From NCBI GenBank assembly GCA_964631565.1, contig CAZVYJ010000009.1, positions 13,981 through 77,980 on the forward strand: a stretch of DNA of 64,000 nucleotides, in the 5' to 3' direction. This DNA comes from CAZVYJ01 sp964631565. Its GTDB lineage: Bacteria > Planctomycetota > Phycisphaerae > SM23-33. The notes below the pieces were generated by a model. It had not been told where the DNA came from. It made no database searches and worked only from the letters and a program-made list of their open reading frames with translations. The translations under genes were made by a program, and so were the position numbers. This document shows positions 42,781-51,318 of this stretch, piece by piece (positions within the stretch are counted from its first letter, which is position 1; each line of letters begins with the position of its first letter).

Positions 42781-43476
42781 GTGAACGATACTGATACTGA
42801 AAACATTCTGGAAGCTGCGGGCCTGCACAAGTCATTCGGCAAGGGCCGGGCCGCCGTTCACGTGCTTCGCGGGCTTGATCTGGCTGTCCGGCGCGGCGAA
42901 TTCCTGGCCGTCATGGGCCCGAGCGGCTGCGGAAAAAGCACGCTGCTGCACGTTCTTGGGCTTATGACGCCGCCGGACAGCGGAACGATAAGCATCAACG
43001 GAAAGCCCGTGGGCAACAGCAGCGCCGCAAGGACGCTGCTGCGGCGAAAAGATATCGGCTTCGTATTTCAGCGTTTCAACTTGCTCGGCACGCTGACGGC
43101 GGCGGATAATGTCGCCGTCTCCCTGCGGGTGCGGGGCATCAGGGGCGACGGCCGCTGCGACGAACTGTTCGGAAAGATGGGCATCGCCCACGTCGCCGGA
43201 CGCAAGCCGGGGCAGATGTCCATCGGCGAGCAGCAGCGGGTTGCGGTCGTCAGGGCCATCGCGCACAGGCCCGCCCTGCTGCTTGCGGACGAACCGACGG
43301 GAAACCTGGACTCGGACAACAGCGTCTCGCTGCTGAAACTGTTCAGGCAGATGAACCGCGACGAGGGGCAGACGATTGTAATGATTACGCACTCCGCCGA
43401 GGCGGCTGCGGCCGCCGACCGCGTCGTGCACATGAAAGACGGGTTGATTCTTGATGAGCGATCATCACATTCTTGA
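42781..43476 (+). CDS. LolD/MacB-type ABC transporter ATP-binding protein
   Basis: A 231-residue ATPase. Walker A GPSGCGKSTLL (about residues 46-56), Q-loop in FVFQRFNLL, Walker B LLLADEPTGNLDS, switch His in MITHSAE. The ABC signature reads MSIGEQQRVAVVRAI, where the usual LSGGQ is replaced by MSIGE-Q; this keeps the Gly but departs from the consensus. GTG start. The next gene begins inside its 3' end (23-base overlap), so the partner membrane protein may be made with the transporter. Confidence 0.91.
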   Translation: MNDTDTENILEAAGLHKSFGKGRAAVHVLRGLDLAVRRGEFLAVMGPSGCGKSTLLHVLGLMTPPDSGTISINGKPVGNSSAARTLLRRKDIGFVFQRFNLLGTLTAADNVAVSLRVRGIRGDGRCDELFGKMGIAHVAGRKPGQMSIGEQQRVAVVRAIAHRPALLLADEPTGNLDSDNSVSLLKLFRQMNRDEGQTIVMITHSAEAAAAADRVVHMKDGLILDERSSHS

Positions 43477-44236
43477 GCCGCACCTGCCCGACGATATAAC
43501 GGTCAGGCACTGGCTGGCGGCGTACATCGTGATGCTTGCGGCAGCCGCCGTGCCGATGGTCATGCTCATCGCAGCCGACGGGCTTGGCTGGGAAAACTGG
43601 AGGCATGCCCCGCAGAAAACGTTTACCGAGGCAAGTGCGATTATCAAGCTGCTGGGCTTCGCCATCTACATGTCGTTTTGCTGCACCGTCCTGCCCATGC
43701 CCACGAGCTGGATAGTCGCCGCAGTAGCCACGCGCGACGCCGCAGTGGGCGACGGCGTGTGGGACACTGTCGCACTGGTCGCTGTCGTCGGGGCATTCGC
43801 ATCCACCGTGGCGAACCTCAACGATTACCACCTGTTCACGTGGATACTCCGCCACAAGAAAATTGCGAAGGTCCGCAACACGAAAACCTACCAGAAGGCG
43901 GCGGCGTGGTTTTCGAGATCGCCGTTCCTGCTGCTGGTGGTTTTCAACCTCATTCCGATACCTATCGACATCGTCCGGATGCTCGCCATCACCTACCGCT
44001 ACCCGCGAGTGCCGTTCGCGGCGGCGAACTTTATCGGCAGATTGATCCGGTATGCGATACTCGCGTTCGTTATATACTGGTGGAACCTCGGATGGTACGC
44101 GGTGGTCGCCCTGCTGGCCCTTGCGGTGGTGCTTGGCGGCGGCAGAGGCGTAATAGCGATGTACAGGCGACTTACCCGGCGGACAAACGCCGCGGCGGTG
44201 AACGTGTCGGAATCAATAGAAACACAGGAGCAGTAA
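43454..44236 (+). CDS. VTT/DedA-like membrane protein
   Basis: A 260-residue protein with about five membrane helices. The central part (CCTVLPMPTSWIVAA, then FLLLVVFNLIPIPIDIVRML and FAAANFIGRLIRYAIL) resembles the VTT/SNARE-associated (DedA, TVP38, YqaA) group, whose members are linked to lipid scrambling or undecaprenyl-phosphate recycling. The conserved Gly/Pro re-entrant loops are only partly matched, so the call is moderate. ATG at 43454 lies inside the ATPase gene. Confidence 0.68.
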   Translation: MSDHHILEPHLPDDITVRHWLAAYIVMLAAAAVPMVMLIAADGLGWENWRHAPQKTFTEASAIIKLLGFAIYMSFCCTVLPMPTSWIVAAVATRDAAVGDGVWDTVALVAVVGAFASTVANLNDYHLFTWILRHKKIAKVRNTKTYQKAAAWFSRSPFLLLVVFNLIPIPIDIVRMLAITYRYPRVPFAAANFIGRLIRYAILAFVIYWWNLGWYAVVALLALAVVLGGGRGVIAMYRRLTRRTNAAAVNVSESIETQEQ

Positions 44237-44238
44237 GC

Positions 44239-45123
44239 ATGAAATTTTTCGTTATAACACTCGCGATATTCGCACTGCCGCTGGCATGCGTGTCAGCCGG
44301 CGACAAAACGGAAACAACTTCAACCACCCAGCCGGCAACAGACGCCGATAACGCAGCAAAAACCGATGAAAACACGGAAAATCCGACCACCGCGCCGGAA
44401 GCGGAAATAACTCCCGAGGCCAAGGAAATTCTCGACAGGCTCGAGAAGGCCGGCGACAAGTACAAAACCCTCAAGGCTGACATCGATTACACCGTCGTCA
44501 TGACGCAGCTGGGCGATACCGACAAGCGGACCGGCTGGGTCGCCTTCCAGCAGAAAACCAAGGACTCCCCGGCGAAATTCCGCGTCCAGTTCGCAACCAG
44601 GCAGCTCGGCGAAGGCGCCGCCTTCCGCGAAAAGGAAGATTACGCGTTCAACGGCTACTGGCTGACCGTCGCGAAGCATAAAATCCGCGAGATAACGAAA
44701 TACGAGATTTGCAAAAAAGGCGACGAAGTGGACGTTCTGACAATCGGCAAGGGGCCGTTCCCGATACCGTTCGGGCAGAAGGCCGCCGACGTGATGAAAT
44801 ACTGCGAAGTCACCACGCGCCCGCTGGAAAAAGGCGAGCCGGAAAAAACCAGCTACCTGAAGCTCGCCCCACGCAAGGAATGCAAAGAGGATTTGAACTT
44901 CACACAGCTCGAAATGTGGGTGAACGACAAATACCTGCCCGTCCGCATCGTCAGCCGCGACAAGAACAAGGACATCACAACCGTCGTCTTCAGCAAAATC
45001 GAAACTGACGTCACGCTCGACAAGGACGTCTTCAATATTCCCGTCCCGGCCGGCTGGCAGTCACACGAGCAGCCGCTCGATAATAAGCAGTCCGACGGCT
45101 CGACCAAACCTGACAAGGAATAA
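44239..45123 (+). CDS. LolA-like exported protein
   Basis: A 294-residue protein with a signal peptide (MKFFVITLAIFALPLACVSA), an acidic Thr-rich linker to about residue 60, and a beta-rich domain with the pattern of LolA/LolB outer-membrane lipoprotein-sorting proteins (YKTLKADIDYTVVM, FRVQFATRQLG, KFRVQ, LEMWVNDKYLPVRIV). Cys17 lies in LACVS, which is a weak lipobox. Its place in an operon with a MacB/LolCDE-type ABC pair supports a role in lipoprotein or lipid transfer, as inference. Confidence 0.72.
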   Translation: MKFFVITLAIFALPLACVSAGDKTETTSTTQPATDADNAAKTDENTENPTTAPEAEITPEAKEILDRLEKAGDKYKTLKADIDYTVVMTQLGDTDKRTGWVAFQQKTKDSPAKFRVQFATRQLGEGAAFREKEDYAFNGYWLTVAKHKIREITKYEICKKGDEVDVLTIGKGPFPIPFGQKAADVMKYCEVTTRPLEKGEPEKTSYLKLAPRKECKEDLNFTQLEMWVNDKYLPVRIVSRDKNKDITTVVFSKIETDVTLDKDVFNIPVPAGWQSHEQPLDNKQSDGSTKPDKE

Positions 45124-45129
45124 CCGACA

Positions 45130-48003
45130 ATGACTCTCCCCCGCCTCGCAAGCGTTACAGCGGTCGTGATGTTTCTTTCAATCATCGGCCCGGCCGACTT
45201 CGCGTTCGCCCAGCAGGCCGAAGACACCCGGCCGCTTGCCGAGCAGCCTTACATCGGGCTGCGGTTCGAGGATCATCAGCCCACCGGCGCATGCCTTGTA
45301 ACGTGGGTTCTGCCCGGCCCGCTGTTCGGCGAGAAAGACCCGGCCCCGCTGGTTAACAGCGGCGACCTGATACTTAAGGTGGACGGCAAGAACCTCAAGG
45401 CCGACGAACTCCAGAAATACGTCGCGGCCAAAAAGCCCGGCGACGAGATGACGCTCACCGTCCGCTTCACGAAGATGCCGCCGAACACATACCCGTTCGC
45501 GCCGGGCGAAGGCACGGAAACGAAGGACCTGAAAATCAGGCTGGCCGCCCGCGCCGACTGGGCAGGACCGATTTCATTCCCACGCCAAAAATATCTTCCA
45601 CTCAAACCGGAAACATTGCTGGACCCAGCCAAAACGTTCAGCTTCGAAGCTCTCGTCATGCAAAAAGCCGGAGAGAACAATCTCACCGACGCTTACAACA
45701 AGCTCTGCGGCGTGCTGAAGGAAGCCCAGAGCACGACCGTCGGCTACAACAACCTGGCCCGCGTCGCATATCCGTTTTACTACCCGCTGCGGATGAGCGA
45801 GCTTCAGGAAGAGATAACCGCCCCGCTCGCCGATTACGCGAAGGATCCGTCCGGCATATGCAGCTACGCCGCAAAGATGCTCGACCTCAGTGCATACAAA
45901 ACCAAGAATACGGAAAAGGCCAACATGTCCATTCCTCGCGATGCGCTGAAGTTTTCGGCAAAACAGGTCGCCGCGGCCAACGAATACCTTCGCAAGGCAT
46001 TCGAAAAAATTCCCGCCGACCACCGGGCCACGCTGGCCGAGGACATCGACACGCTTGTCGCCGGGCTGCCCGCCACGGTCTACGTGGCCGGCCACAAAAA
46101 CCCCGCCCGCATGATAAAAACTCTCCAGGCGAGCATGTCGATTGATTTCAGCTCTTTAATACTGGCCGCCGGTGAAATGTCGGAGCTTATACAACGCGGC
46201 ACACCGCCGGCGAAGGACACCAAAACTGTCGAAATTCCGCAGGAAATGCAGAACGCCGTCACCGGCGACGTGCTGGACATCGTGCAGATTGACGGCCGAT
46301 GGTACGTCTACGGCGGCTTCGGGGCGAATACATACGACATGTCGAAGATAACCGGTGTAATCGACGCAGGCGGCGACGACACGTACAACTATCCGCAACA
46401 GGCGCCGTGGACTGTCCGCTTCATCATCGACATGGCCGGCAACGACCGTCACATCGGCTCAGCCGGTGGACCCGCTGCGGCGCTGTGTGGAATAAGCCTG
46501 CTGGTCGATTACGCCGGCGATGATTTCTACGCCGGCCAGAAACCATGCTGCGGTGCGGGCATCATGGGCGTCGGCATGCTGATAGATTACGACGGCAACG
46601 ACGAATATCAATCGCTGTACTGGTCGCAGGGCGCCGGGTTCTACGGGTTCGGCCTCATCGCCGACCTCGGCTACGGGCGCGACCTGTACCAGTCGCAGAT
46701 TATGAGCCAGGGCATCGGCGGGCCGCGCGGGCTCGGGCTGATTCTCGAACAGGGAGGCGAAGATTACTACCGCGTCAACGGACCGGTGAAATCGTCCTAC
46801 GGAACGCCCGGCGTCTACAACGCATGCAGCCAGGGCTTCGGGTTCGGCTGCCGGACTTACGAATCCGGCGGCATCGGCATCATCGAAGACCTTGAGGGCA
46901 ACGACCGCTACGACGCCGGCGAGATGGCGCAGGGCGGCGGATATTACTACGGGCTTGGCATTCTCCATGACCGCAAGGGCAACGACAGCTACACCGGCGT
47001 CCGCTGGGCGCAGGGCTTCGGCTGCCATCAGGCGCACGGCATACTCGCCGACGACGAGGGCGATGACACGTACTACGCGCTGCAGGTCGCCATTCAGGGG
47101 TCTGCGTGGGACATCGCAGTCGGGGCACTTATCGACCGGGCCGGCAACGATTCATACCAGTGCGGCGCCGGCCTGTCGCAGGGTGGAGCTTCCATGCAGG
47201 GTGTTGCATATCTCATGGACCTCGCCGGGCGCGACAGATACATCGCACCGCCCTACGCCTCGCAGGGCAAGAGCGGCGGCAACAGCTACCACTACGCACG
47301 GACCGGCGCGATGAGCTTTTCGGTCCTGTTCGACTCCGGCGGCGATGACGACCTTTACTCCACCGGCCGGCCCAACAACAAAACTATTTCCGTCGGCGAG
47401 CCGGATGAAAAGAACCCGGCCGAAAGTCCGCTGTACGGCCTGTTCATAGACACAGCGGGCGACGACCTGGCCGTCATGACATTCAAGGATAGATTCCCCC
47501 GCTCGGTCAAGTGCGACAGTTCCGGACACATCACCAGCCTCGGCCTGCGCAAAGAAACTCTCACCACAGAGGCTCTCACTGAAGCCGACTTTGATATCAT
47601 AGCCTCTCTGACACACCTTGAACTGCTCGCACTGAGTGAATCGAACGTCTCCGACGAGACCGTTGCGAAGCTCATGAATCTCAGGAGCCTGAAGCGGTTG
47701 TACCTGGGCGACACCGCCGTTTCTGACACCGGGTTGCGCGAACTCGCCGCCCTGTCCGAAATGGAATGGCTGGAACTTGACAATACGAAGATTACCGGCA
47801 AAACCCTCCCGGCAATAACAAAAATGAGTAAAATTCAGCATGTGGGAATCAGCACGACGGCTGTTACCGAAGCCGATATCAGAGACCTCGCATGGCCGCT
47901 TTCGCTCAGGACTCTGGTCGTGTCACAAAATATGATTTCCAAGGCTACAATCGAGAAACTAAAGAAAGACAACCCCAATCTGGAAGTCATAATTTCAGAT
48001 TGA
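45130..48003 (+). CDS. Exported PDZ / GDD-repeat solenoid / leucine-rich-repeat protein
   Basis: A 957-residue protein with a signal peptide (residues about 5-28). A PDZ domain lies near residues 35-130 (PYIGLRFEDHQPTGACLVTWVLPG, NSGDLILKVDGKNL). A helical region follows. Residues about 400-770 carry eight to ten repeats of about 30 residues with the pattern hydrophobic-x-D-x-x-G-N/D-D-x-Y, then SQG or AQG, for example DYDGNDEYQ, DLEGNDRYD, DRKGNDSYT, DRAGNDSYQ. The C-terminus has four to five leucine-rich repeats (LELLALSESNVSDETVAKLMNL). It is probably a large beta-solenoid surface protein; last gene of the operon. Confidence 0.78.
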   Translation: MTLPRLASVTAVVMFLSIIGPADFAFAQQAEDTRPLAEQPYIGLRFEDHQPTGACLVTWVLPGPLFGEKDPAPLVNSGDLILKVDGKNLKADELQKYVAAKKPGDEMTLTVRFTKMPPNTYPFAPGEGTETKDLKIRLAARADWAGPISFPRQKYLPLKPETLLDPAKTFSFEALVMQKAGENNLTDAYNKLCGVLKEAQSTTVGYNNLARVAYPFYYPLRMSELQEEITAPLADYAKDPSGICSYAAKMLDLSAYKTKNTEKANMSIPRDALKFSAKQVAAANEYLRKAFEKIPADHRATLAEDIDTLVAGLPATVYVAGHKNPARMIKTLQASMSIDFSSLILAAGEMSELIQRGTPPAKDTKTVEIPQEMQNAVTGDVLDIVQIDGRWYVYGGFGANTYDMSKITGVIDAGGDDTYNYPQQAPWTVRFIIDMAGNDRHIGSAGGPAAALCGISLLVDYAGDDFYAGQKPCCGAGIMGVGMLIDYDGNDEYQSLYWSQGAGFYGFGLIADLGYGRDLYQSQIMSQGIGGPRGLGLILEQGGEDYYRVNGPVKSSYGTPGVYNACSQGFGFGCRTYESGGIGIIEDLEGNDRYDAGEMAQGGGYYYGLGILHDRKGNDSYTGVRWAQGFGCHQAHGILADDEGDDTYYALQVAIQGSAWDIAVGALIDRAGNDSYQCGAGLSQGGASMQGVAYLMDLAGRDRYIAPPYASQGKSGGNSYHYARTGAMSFSVLFDSGGDDDLYSTGRPNNKTISVGEPDEKNPAESPLYGLFIDTAGDDLAVMTFKDRFPRSVKCDSSGHITSLGLRKETLTTEALTEADFDIIASLTHLELLALSESNVSDETVAKLMNLRSLKRLYLGDTAVSDTGLRELAALSEMEWLELDNTKITGKTLPAITKMSKIQHVGISTTAVTEADIRDLAWPLSLRTLVVSQNMISKATIEKLKKDNPNLEVIISD

Positions 48004-48170
48004 CTTCAGGCTAATGCCGGGCTGCCCGCAAAAAAATAACTACCGTCAGCTGGAACCAAGCACTTTTTTTGCAGCCGTCTTTGCGGACAAAAATCGTCTT
48101 TAAGACAAAAATATCCACCCGTTAATCCCCAAAAACGGAAATCTCCTGTTATGCGCAGCTCAAATTGCCC

Positions 48171-48197
48171 TTTAGGAATCCGTTAAGGCGACGATAA
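48171..48197 (+). promoter_or_regulatory. Candidate sigma-28-like promoter
   Basis: GACGATAA (48190-48197) differs from the flagellar sigma-28 -10 consensus GCCGATAA by one base. TTTA (48171-48174) lies 15 bases upstream, where TAAA is expected. The -10 match is good, the -35 match is poor. It overlaps the hairpin near 48180-48206. Confidence 0.3.
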
Positions 48198-48311
48198 GCC
48201 TTACGGAGAGAAATATATTCACCGAGTCATTACAGGAGCATGCTGACGTACGAGTGGGTCGCACGCAGTAGTTGTTTGATAACTTTCAGCTAATTAAGCA
48301 GTAACAGCAGA

Positions 48312-48351
48312 CAGGCCCGCCACGGCGAATCCCCTGCCTGCGGCGGTTTTT
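48312..48351 (+). terminator. Terminator-like or pseudoknotted leader structure
   Basis: CCGCC (48317-48321) can pair with GGCGG (48342-48346), followed directly by TTTTT (48347-48351). The adjacent CAGGC (48312-48316) can pair with GCCTG (48336-48340). The two stems cross, so they form a pseudoknot or two exclusive folds. The structure ends 15 bases before the kinase start codon and might attenuate the operon. Confidence 0.4.
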
Positions 48352-48366
48352 CAGCCTTTGGCTATT

Positions 48367-49158
48367 ATGGAATTACCGGTTACACAGCATGGCAGTTTCA
48401 ACACTAACCGTGAAGAAGCGGTTGTTTTGCCGTTTCCGGGTGTTTTTGATGTTCTGAATGAGGTACTCGGCGGGAGCGCCCCAAGCGATTTCGCCATGGA
48501 GATATCCCGCGCGGAAGATAACGAGCGGCAGAGAATCGCAGAAGATCTGCACGATTGCCTTGGGCAGAATATCGCGGCGCTCAGCCTGAATCTCCAGCTT
48601 CTCAACGGCAATAATCTGCCGCCCGATCAGGCCAATATCCTGACCCGGTCGCTTGCTCTTGTCAGGCAGCTCAGCCAGGACATAAGAACGTTTACGTTTG
48701 AGCTTTGTCCGCCGACACTGTACGAGCAGGGTATCTCAGCCGCCCTCGCACACCTGGTGGAGAATTTCCGGAAAAGATACTCGCCGCACATACAGTATCA
48801 CGACGACAGCCGGCCCAAGAACATGCCGCCCGGAAAAGCGGCTTTCCTGTATCGCTCGGTTCGCGAACTGCTCATTAACGCAGTCAAACATGGCAAAGCG
48901 GACAATATCACCATCATTACCCGCACCGTCGGGCATCATGTCGAAGCAGAAGTGGAAGATGACGGCATGGGTTTCGACAGTTCGTTTGAACTCAGCCGAT
49001 CCGAGAAAACCGGCTTCGGACTTTTCAGCATATCCCGCCGCCTGAAAAACTTTGGCGGGCGTCTGGATATCGACTCCGCTCCGAAGCGGGGAACAAAAAT
49101 CAAAATACGACTCCCAATCGCCGCAAAAGCAGGCCGCGGAGAATTTTCAAAGTTATGA
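48367..49158 (+). CDS. NarX-type cytoplasmic sensor histidine kinase
   Basis: A 263-residue kinase of the HisKA_3 (NarL-partner) class. No membrane helix. Phospho-accepting His62 lies in the class motif RQRIAEDLHDCLGQN. The HATPase domain has LLINAVKHG (N box), VEDDGMGF (G1) and GFGLFSISRR (G2). The first 45 residues carry no recognised sensor domain. The ATG at 48367 is chosen over the TTG at 48358; neither has a good ribosome-binding site. It ends in ATGA with the response-regulator gene, its obvious partner. Confidence 0.92.
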   Translation: MELPVTQHGSFNTNREEAVVLPFPGVFDVLNEVLGGSAPSDFAMEISRAEDNERQRIAEDLHDCLGQNIAALSLNLQLLNGNNLPPDQANILTRSLALVRQLSQDIRTFTFELCPPTLYEQGISAALAHLVENFRKRYSPHIQYHDDSRPKNMPPGKAAFLYRSVRELLINAVKHGKADNITIITRTVGHHVEAEVEDDGMGFDSSFELSRSEKTGFGLFSISRRLKNFGGRLDIDSAPKRGTKIKIRLPIAAKAGRGEFSKL

Positions 49159-49805
49159 CCACCAGAATACTGCTTGCAGACGACCACACGATGGTAAGAG
49201 AAGGCATAAGCGCCTTGCTGAACAATCAACCCGGCATGACTGTCGTCGGGGAGGCGTCAAACGGCCGCGATGCGCTGCAAATGGCCCAATCCCTCCTGCC
49301 CGATGTGGTCATCATGGACGTGTCCATGCCGGACATGAACGGAGTCAGCGCCACCGAAAAGCTCTCCGAAGTGTGCCCCGCCGCCCGCGTTCTGGCGCTG
49401 TCAATGCATACCGACCGGGATAACGTCACGCGGATGCTTCGGGCCGGCGCATCGGGATACGTGGTCAAGACCTGCGACGTTAACGAAATTCTTCGCGCCA
49501 TAACCACTGTCCGCGCCGGCAGAACATACCTCAGTCCCGAAATAACCGGAACCGTGGTGGAAGATTACGTCTCGTCAAAAAACACATCAAAGCCGGACCT
49601 GGACGATCTGACATCCAGAGAACGTGAAATCCTCCAGATGATAGCGGAAGGCAAAAGTTCCAAGCAGATAGGAACGATACTGCATATCAGTCCGAGAACC
49701 GCCGACTCGCATCGTCAGCGTATTATGGACAAACTCAACCTCTATTCGCTGGCGGAGTTGACCAAATATGCGATTCGGGCAGGACTTACATCCCTCAACA
49801 CCTGA
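49155..49805 (+). CDS. NarL/FixJ-type response regulator
   Basis: A 216-residue transcription regulator. Receiver domain at about residues 1-120 with ADDH at the N-terminal acid site and phospho-acceptor Asp55 (VVIMDVSMPD), the Lys in GYVVKTC. LuxR-type helix-turn-helix at about 150-212 (LTSREREILQMIAEGKSSKQIGTILHISPRTADSHRQRI). It overlaps the kinase gene by four bases. The two identical palindromes before the HD-GYP and cheY genes (49851-49870, 51231-51250) are candidate targets; this is inference. Confidence 0.94.
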   Translation: MTTRILLADDHTMVREGISALLNNQPGMTVVGEASNGRDALQMAQSLLPDVVIMDVSMPDMNGVSATEKLSEVCPAARVLALSMHTDRDNVTRMLRAGASGYVVKTCDVNEILRAITTVRAGRTYLSPEITGTVVEDYVSSKNTSKPDLDDLTSREREILQMIAEGKSSKQIGTILHISPRTADSHRQRIMDKLNLYSLAELTKYAIRAGLTSLNT

Positions 49806-49850
49806 CGGCAAACTCTGAATAAGCCTAAAGATAGTCATTCTCGCATCATT

Positions 49851-49896
49851 AATTGCGAATTCCGGCAATTACGCCTTTCCTTATATCTACCGATAT
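49851..49896 (+). promoter_or_regulatory. Palindromic site plus CCGAT element before the HD-GYP gene
   Basis: AATTGC-N8-GCAATT at 49851-49870, followed by ACG, then 15 bases, then ACCGATAT (49889-49896). The same arrangement occurs at 51231-51276, and in both cases exactly 68 bases separate the palindrome from the start codon. The CCGAT box resembles the sigma-28 -10 element. Regulator and sigma factor are inferred. Confidence 0.6.
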
Positions 49897-49938
49897 CAGA
49901 AATACCTGCGGTCCGCAGTGCCAGAAAAGGACAATGCA

Positions 49939-51114
49939 ATGAGTGACTACAACGGGGAAACATCTCAAACCACAGGGCTGCTGAGGCATCTCCTCAGCAT
50001 AGGAGCGAAACTGCACGGGTCCAGAACGCGGCAGGAAATGCTGGAAACCATCCTCTCGCAAGCCAGGAAATTCACGGGCGCCGAAGCTGGCAGCCTTTAT
50101 CTCGTACAGAGAAATCAACTCCGATTCGTGGCCGTCCAGAACGAAACCATGGACACCTCGAACATTGTCCGCCACCTGTTCGGCCAGACCATAGCGATCT
50201 CGCCGGAGTCGCTGGCGGGGTTTGCAGCCCTGACCGGCCGAATCATAAATATCCCGGACAGCTATAATCTTCCTGAAGGCACTCCATTCAGAATCAATCG
50301 CGAACTGGACGCCAAAACAGGTTATTCCGCCAGGAGCATACTCGCCATCCCGCTGAAATGCCCTGACGGCGTGTGCGTAGGCGTCATGCAGCTGTTCAAT
50401 CGCCGCGATGCGAACGGCGGCAATCAGCCTTTCGAAGAAATAACCGATGCGTTCATCGAGGGCCTGGTTTCAACCGCAGCAATCGCAGTGCATAATCTCA
50501 GCCTGCAGGAACAGCTCCGCAGCGTTCATCTGAACACGATATTCCGCCTGTCGACAATAGCCGAATATCGCGATGCGGACACAGGCAACCATATTCAGCG
50601 TGTCAGCCGGATTTCGGAACTCGTCGCACGAGAACTCTCGATGCCGCCGGACCAGGTTGAACTCATAAAGTACGCCAGCCCGATGCACGATGTCGGCAAG
50701 GTAGCCGTTCCCGACGCCATACTGTTCAAACCCGGCCACCTTACCACCGAGCAGCGGAAGATCATGGAAAAACATACGATCATAGGCGGCGAAATCTTCG
50801 AAGGCGCCGATGATGACGTACTGGTAATGGCGCAGGATGTCGCCCTGCATCATCATGAAAGATGGGACGGCAAAGGGTATCCCGACGGGCTTGCGGGAGA
50901 TCAGATAGCCCTGCCAAGCCGTATTGTCGGTCTCGCCGACGTTTTCGACGCCGTTGTCTCCAGACGATGCTACAAACAGGCATTTTCGCTTGATGTGGCG
51001 CTGGATATTCTGGATCAGGACAGCGGCAAACACTTCGATCCGGCCGTGGTCAAGGCATTCATGCAGGTGCTCGAAAGCGTGCTGGAATCCTATCCCGAAC
51101 TGCGAGCCGCCTGA
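49939..51114 (+). CDS. GAF and HD-GYP domain protein, putative c-di-GMP phosphodiesterase
   Basis: A 391-residue cytoplasmic protein. GAF sensor domain at about residues 20-190 (GAEAGSLYLVQRNQLRFVAVQN, AARSILAIPLKC-like SARSILAIPLKCPDG). HD-GYP domain at about 200-385 with the HD pair His250-Asp251 (SPMHDVGKVAVPD), then HTIIGGEIFEG, HHHERWDGKGYPDGL (Gly313-Tyr314-Pro315) and LADVFDAVVS. All metal ligands look intact, so it should hydrolyse cyclic di-GMP. ATG at 49939 with AAAGG upstream. It follows a two-component pair and precedes cheY, with its own promoter-like region. Confidence 0.92.
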   Translation: MSDYNGETSQTTGLLRHLLSIGAKLHGSRTRQEMLETILSQARKFTGAEAGSLYLVQRNQLRFVAVQNETMDTSNIVRHLFGQTIAISPESLAGFAALTGRIINIPDSYNLPEGTPFRINRELDAKTGYSARSILAIPLKCPDGVCVGVMQLFNRRDANGGNQPFEEITDAFIEGLVSTAAIAVHNLSLQEQLRSVHLNTIFRLSTIAEYRDADTGNHIQRVSRISELVARELSMPPDQVELIKYASPMHDVGKVAVPDAILFKPGHLTTEQRKIMEKHTIIGGEIFEGADDDVLVMAQDVALHHHERWDGKGYPDGLAGDQIALPSRIVGLADVFDAVVSRRCYKQAFSLDVALDILDQDSGKHFDPAVVKAFMQVLESVLESYPELRAA

Positions 51115-51230
51115 AAACCGGCAAGCATGAAGTTCCATACACACCGGGCCGGATGACACCCCAGTCGTCCGGCCTTGTTATGCGCACACGCCCCCTGTCT
51201 CCCCCCGCCCCTGCGCATTTGCGCAGCGTC

Positions 51231-51276
51231 AATTGCGAAATAGCGCAATTACGGACCCATCACCGATTTCCGATGA
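51231..51276 (+). promoter_or_regulatory. Palindromic site plus CCGAT element before cheY
   Basis: AATTGC-N8-GCAATT at 51231-51250, followed by ACG, 15 bases and TCCGATGA (51269-51276). It matches the site at 49851-49896 in sequence and in distance to the start codon. A small hairpin CTGCGC-ATTT-GCGCAG lies directly upstream (51211-51226). Confidence 0.6.
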
Positions 51277-51318
51277 CTGTTGCAGCGACTATACCCAAGA
51301 ACCAGGAGAACCAGAAAA

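Larger units (their letters stand above)
48004..48366. promoter_or_regulatory. Long intergenic leader before the chemosensory cluster
   Basis: 363 bases without a gene. It holds a T/A-rich stretch with short palindromes (CGTCTTTAAGACA near 48105), a hairpin CCGTTAAGGC/GCCTTACGG (about 48180-48206), a sigma-28-like element (48171-48197) and a GC-rich terminator-like structure (48312-48351) just before the next gene. No riboswitch family could be matched. Confidence 0.45.

Noticed and set aside
48040..48090. Sigma-54 promoter (TGGAAC ... TTTTTGCAG)
   Set aside because: The GG to GC spacing is 17 rather than the required 10 bases.
48004..48366. Riboswitch (c-di-GMP or other) in the leader of the chemosensory cluster
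   Set aside because: Attractive because of the HD-GYP gene, but the conserved sequence blocks of c-di-GMP class I and II riboswitches are not there.
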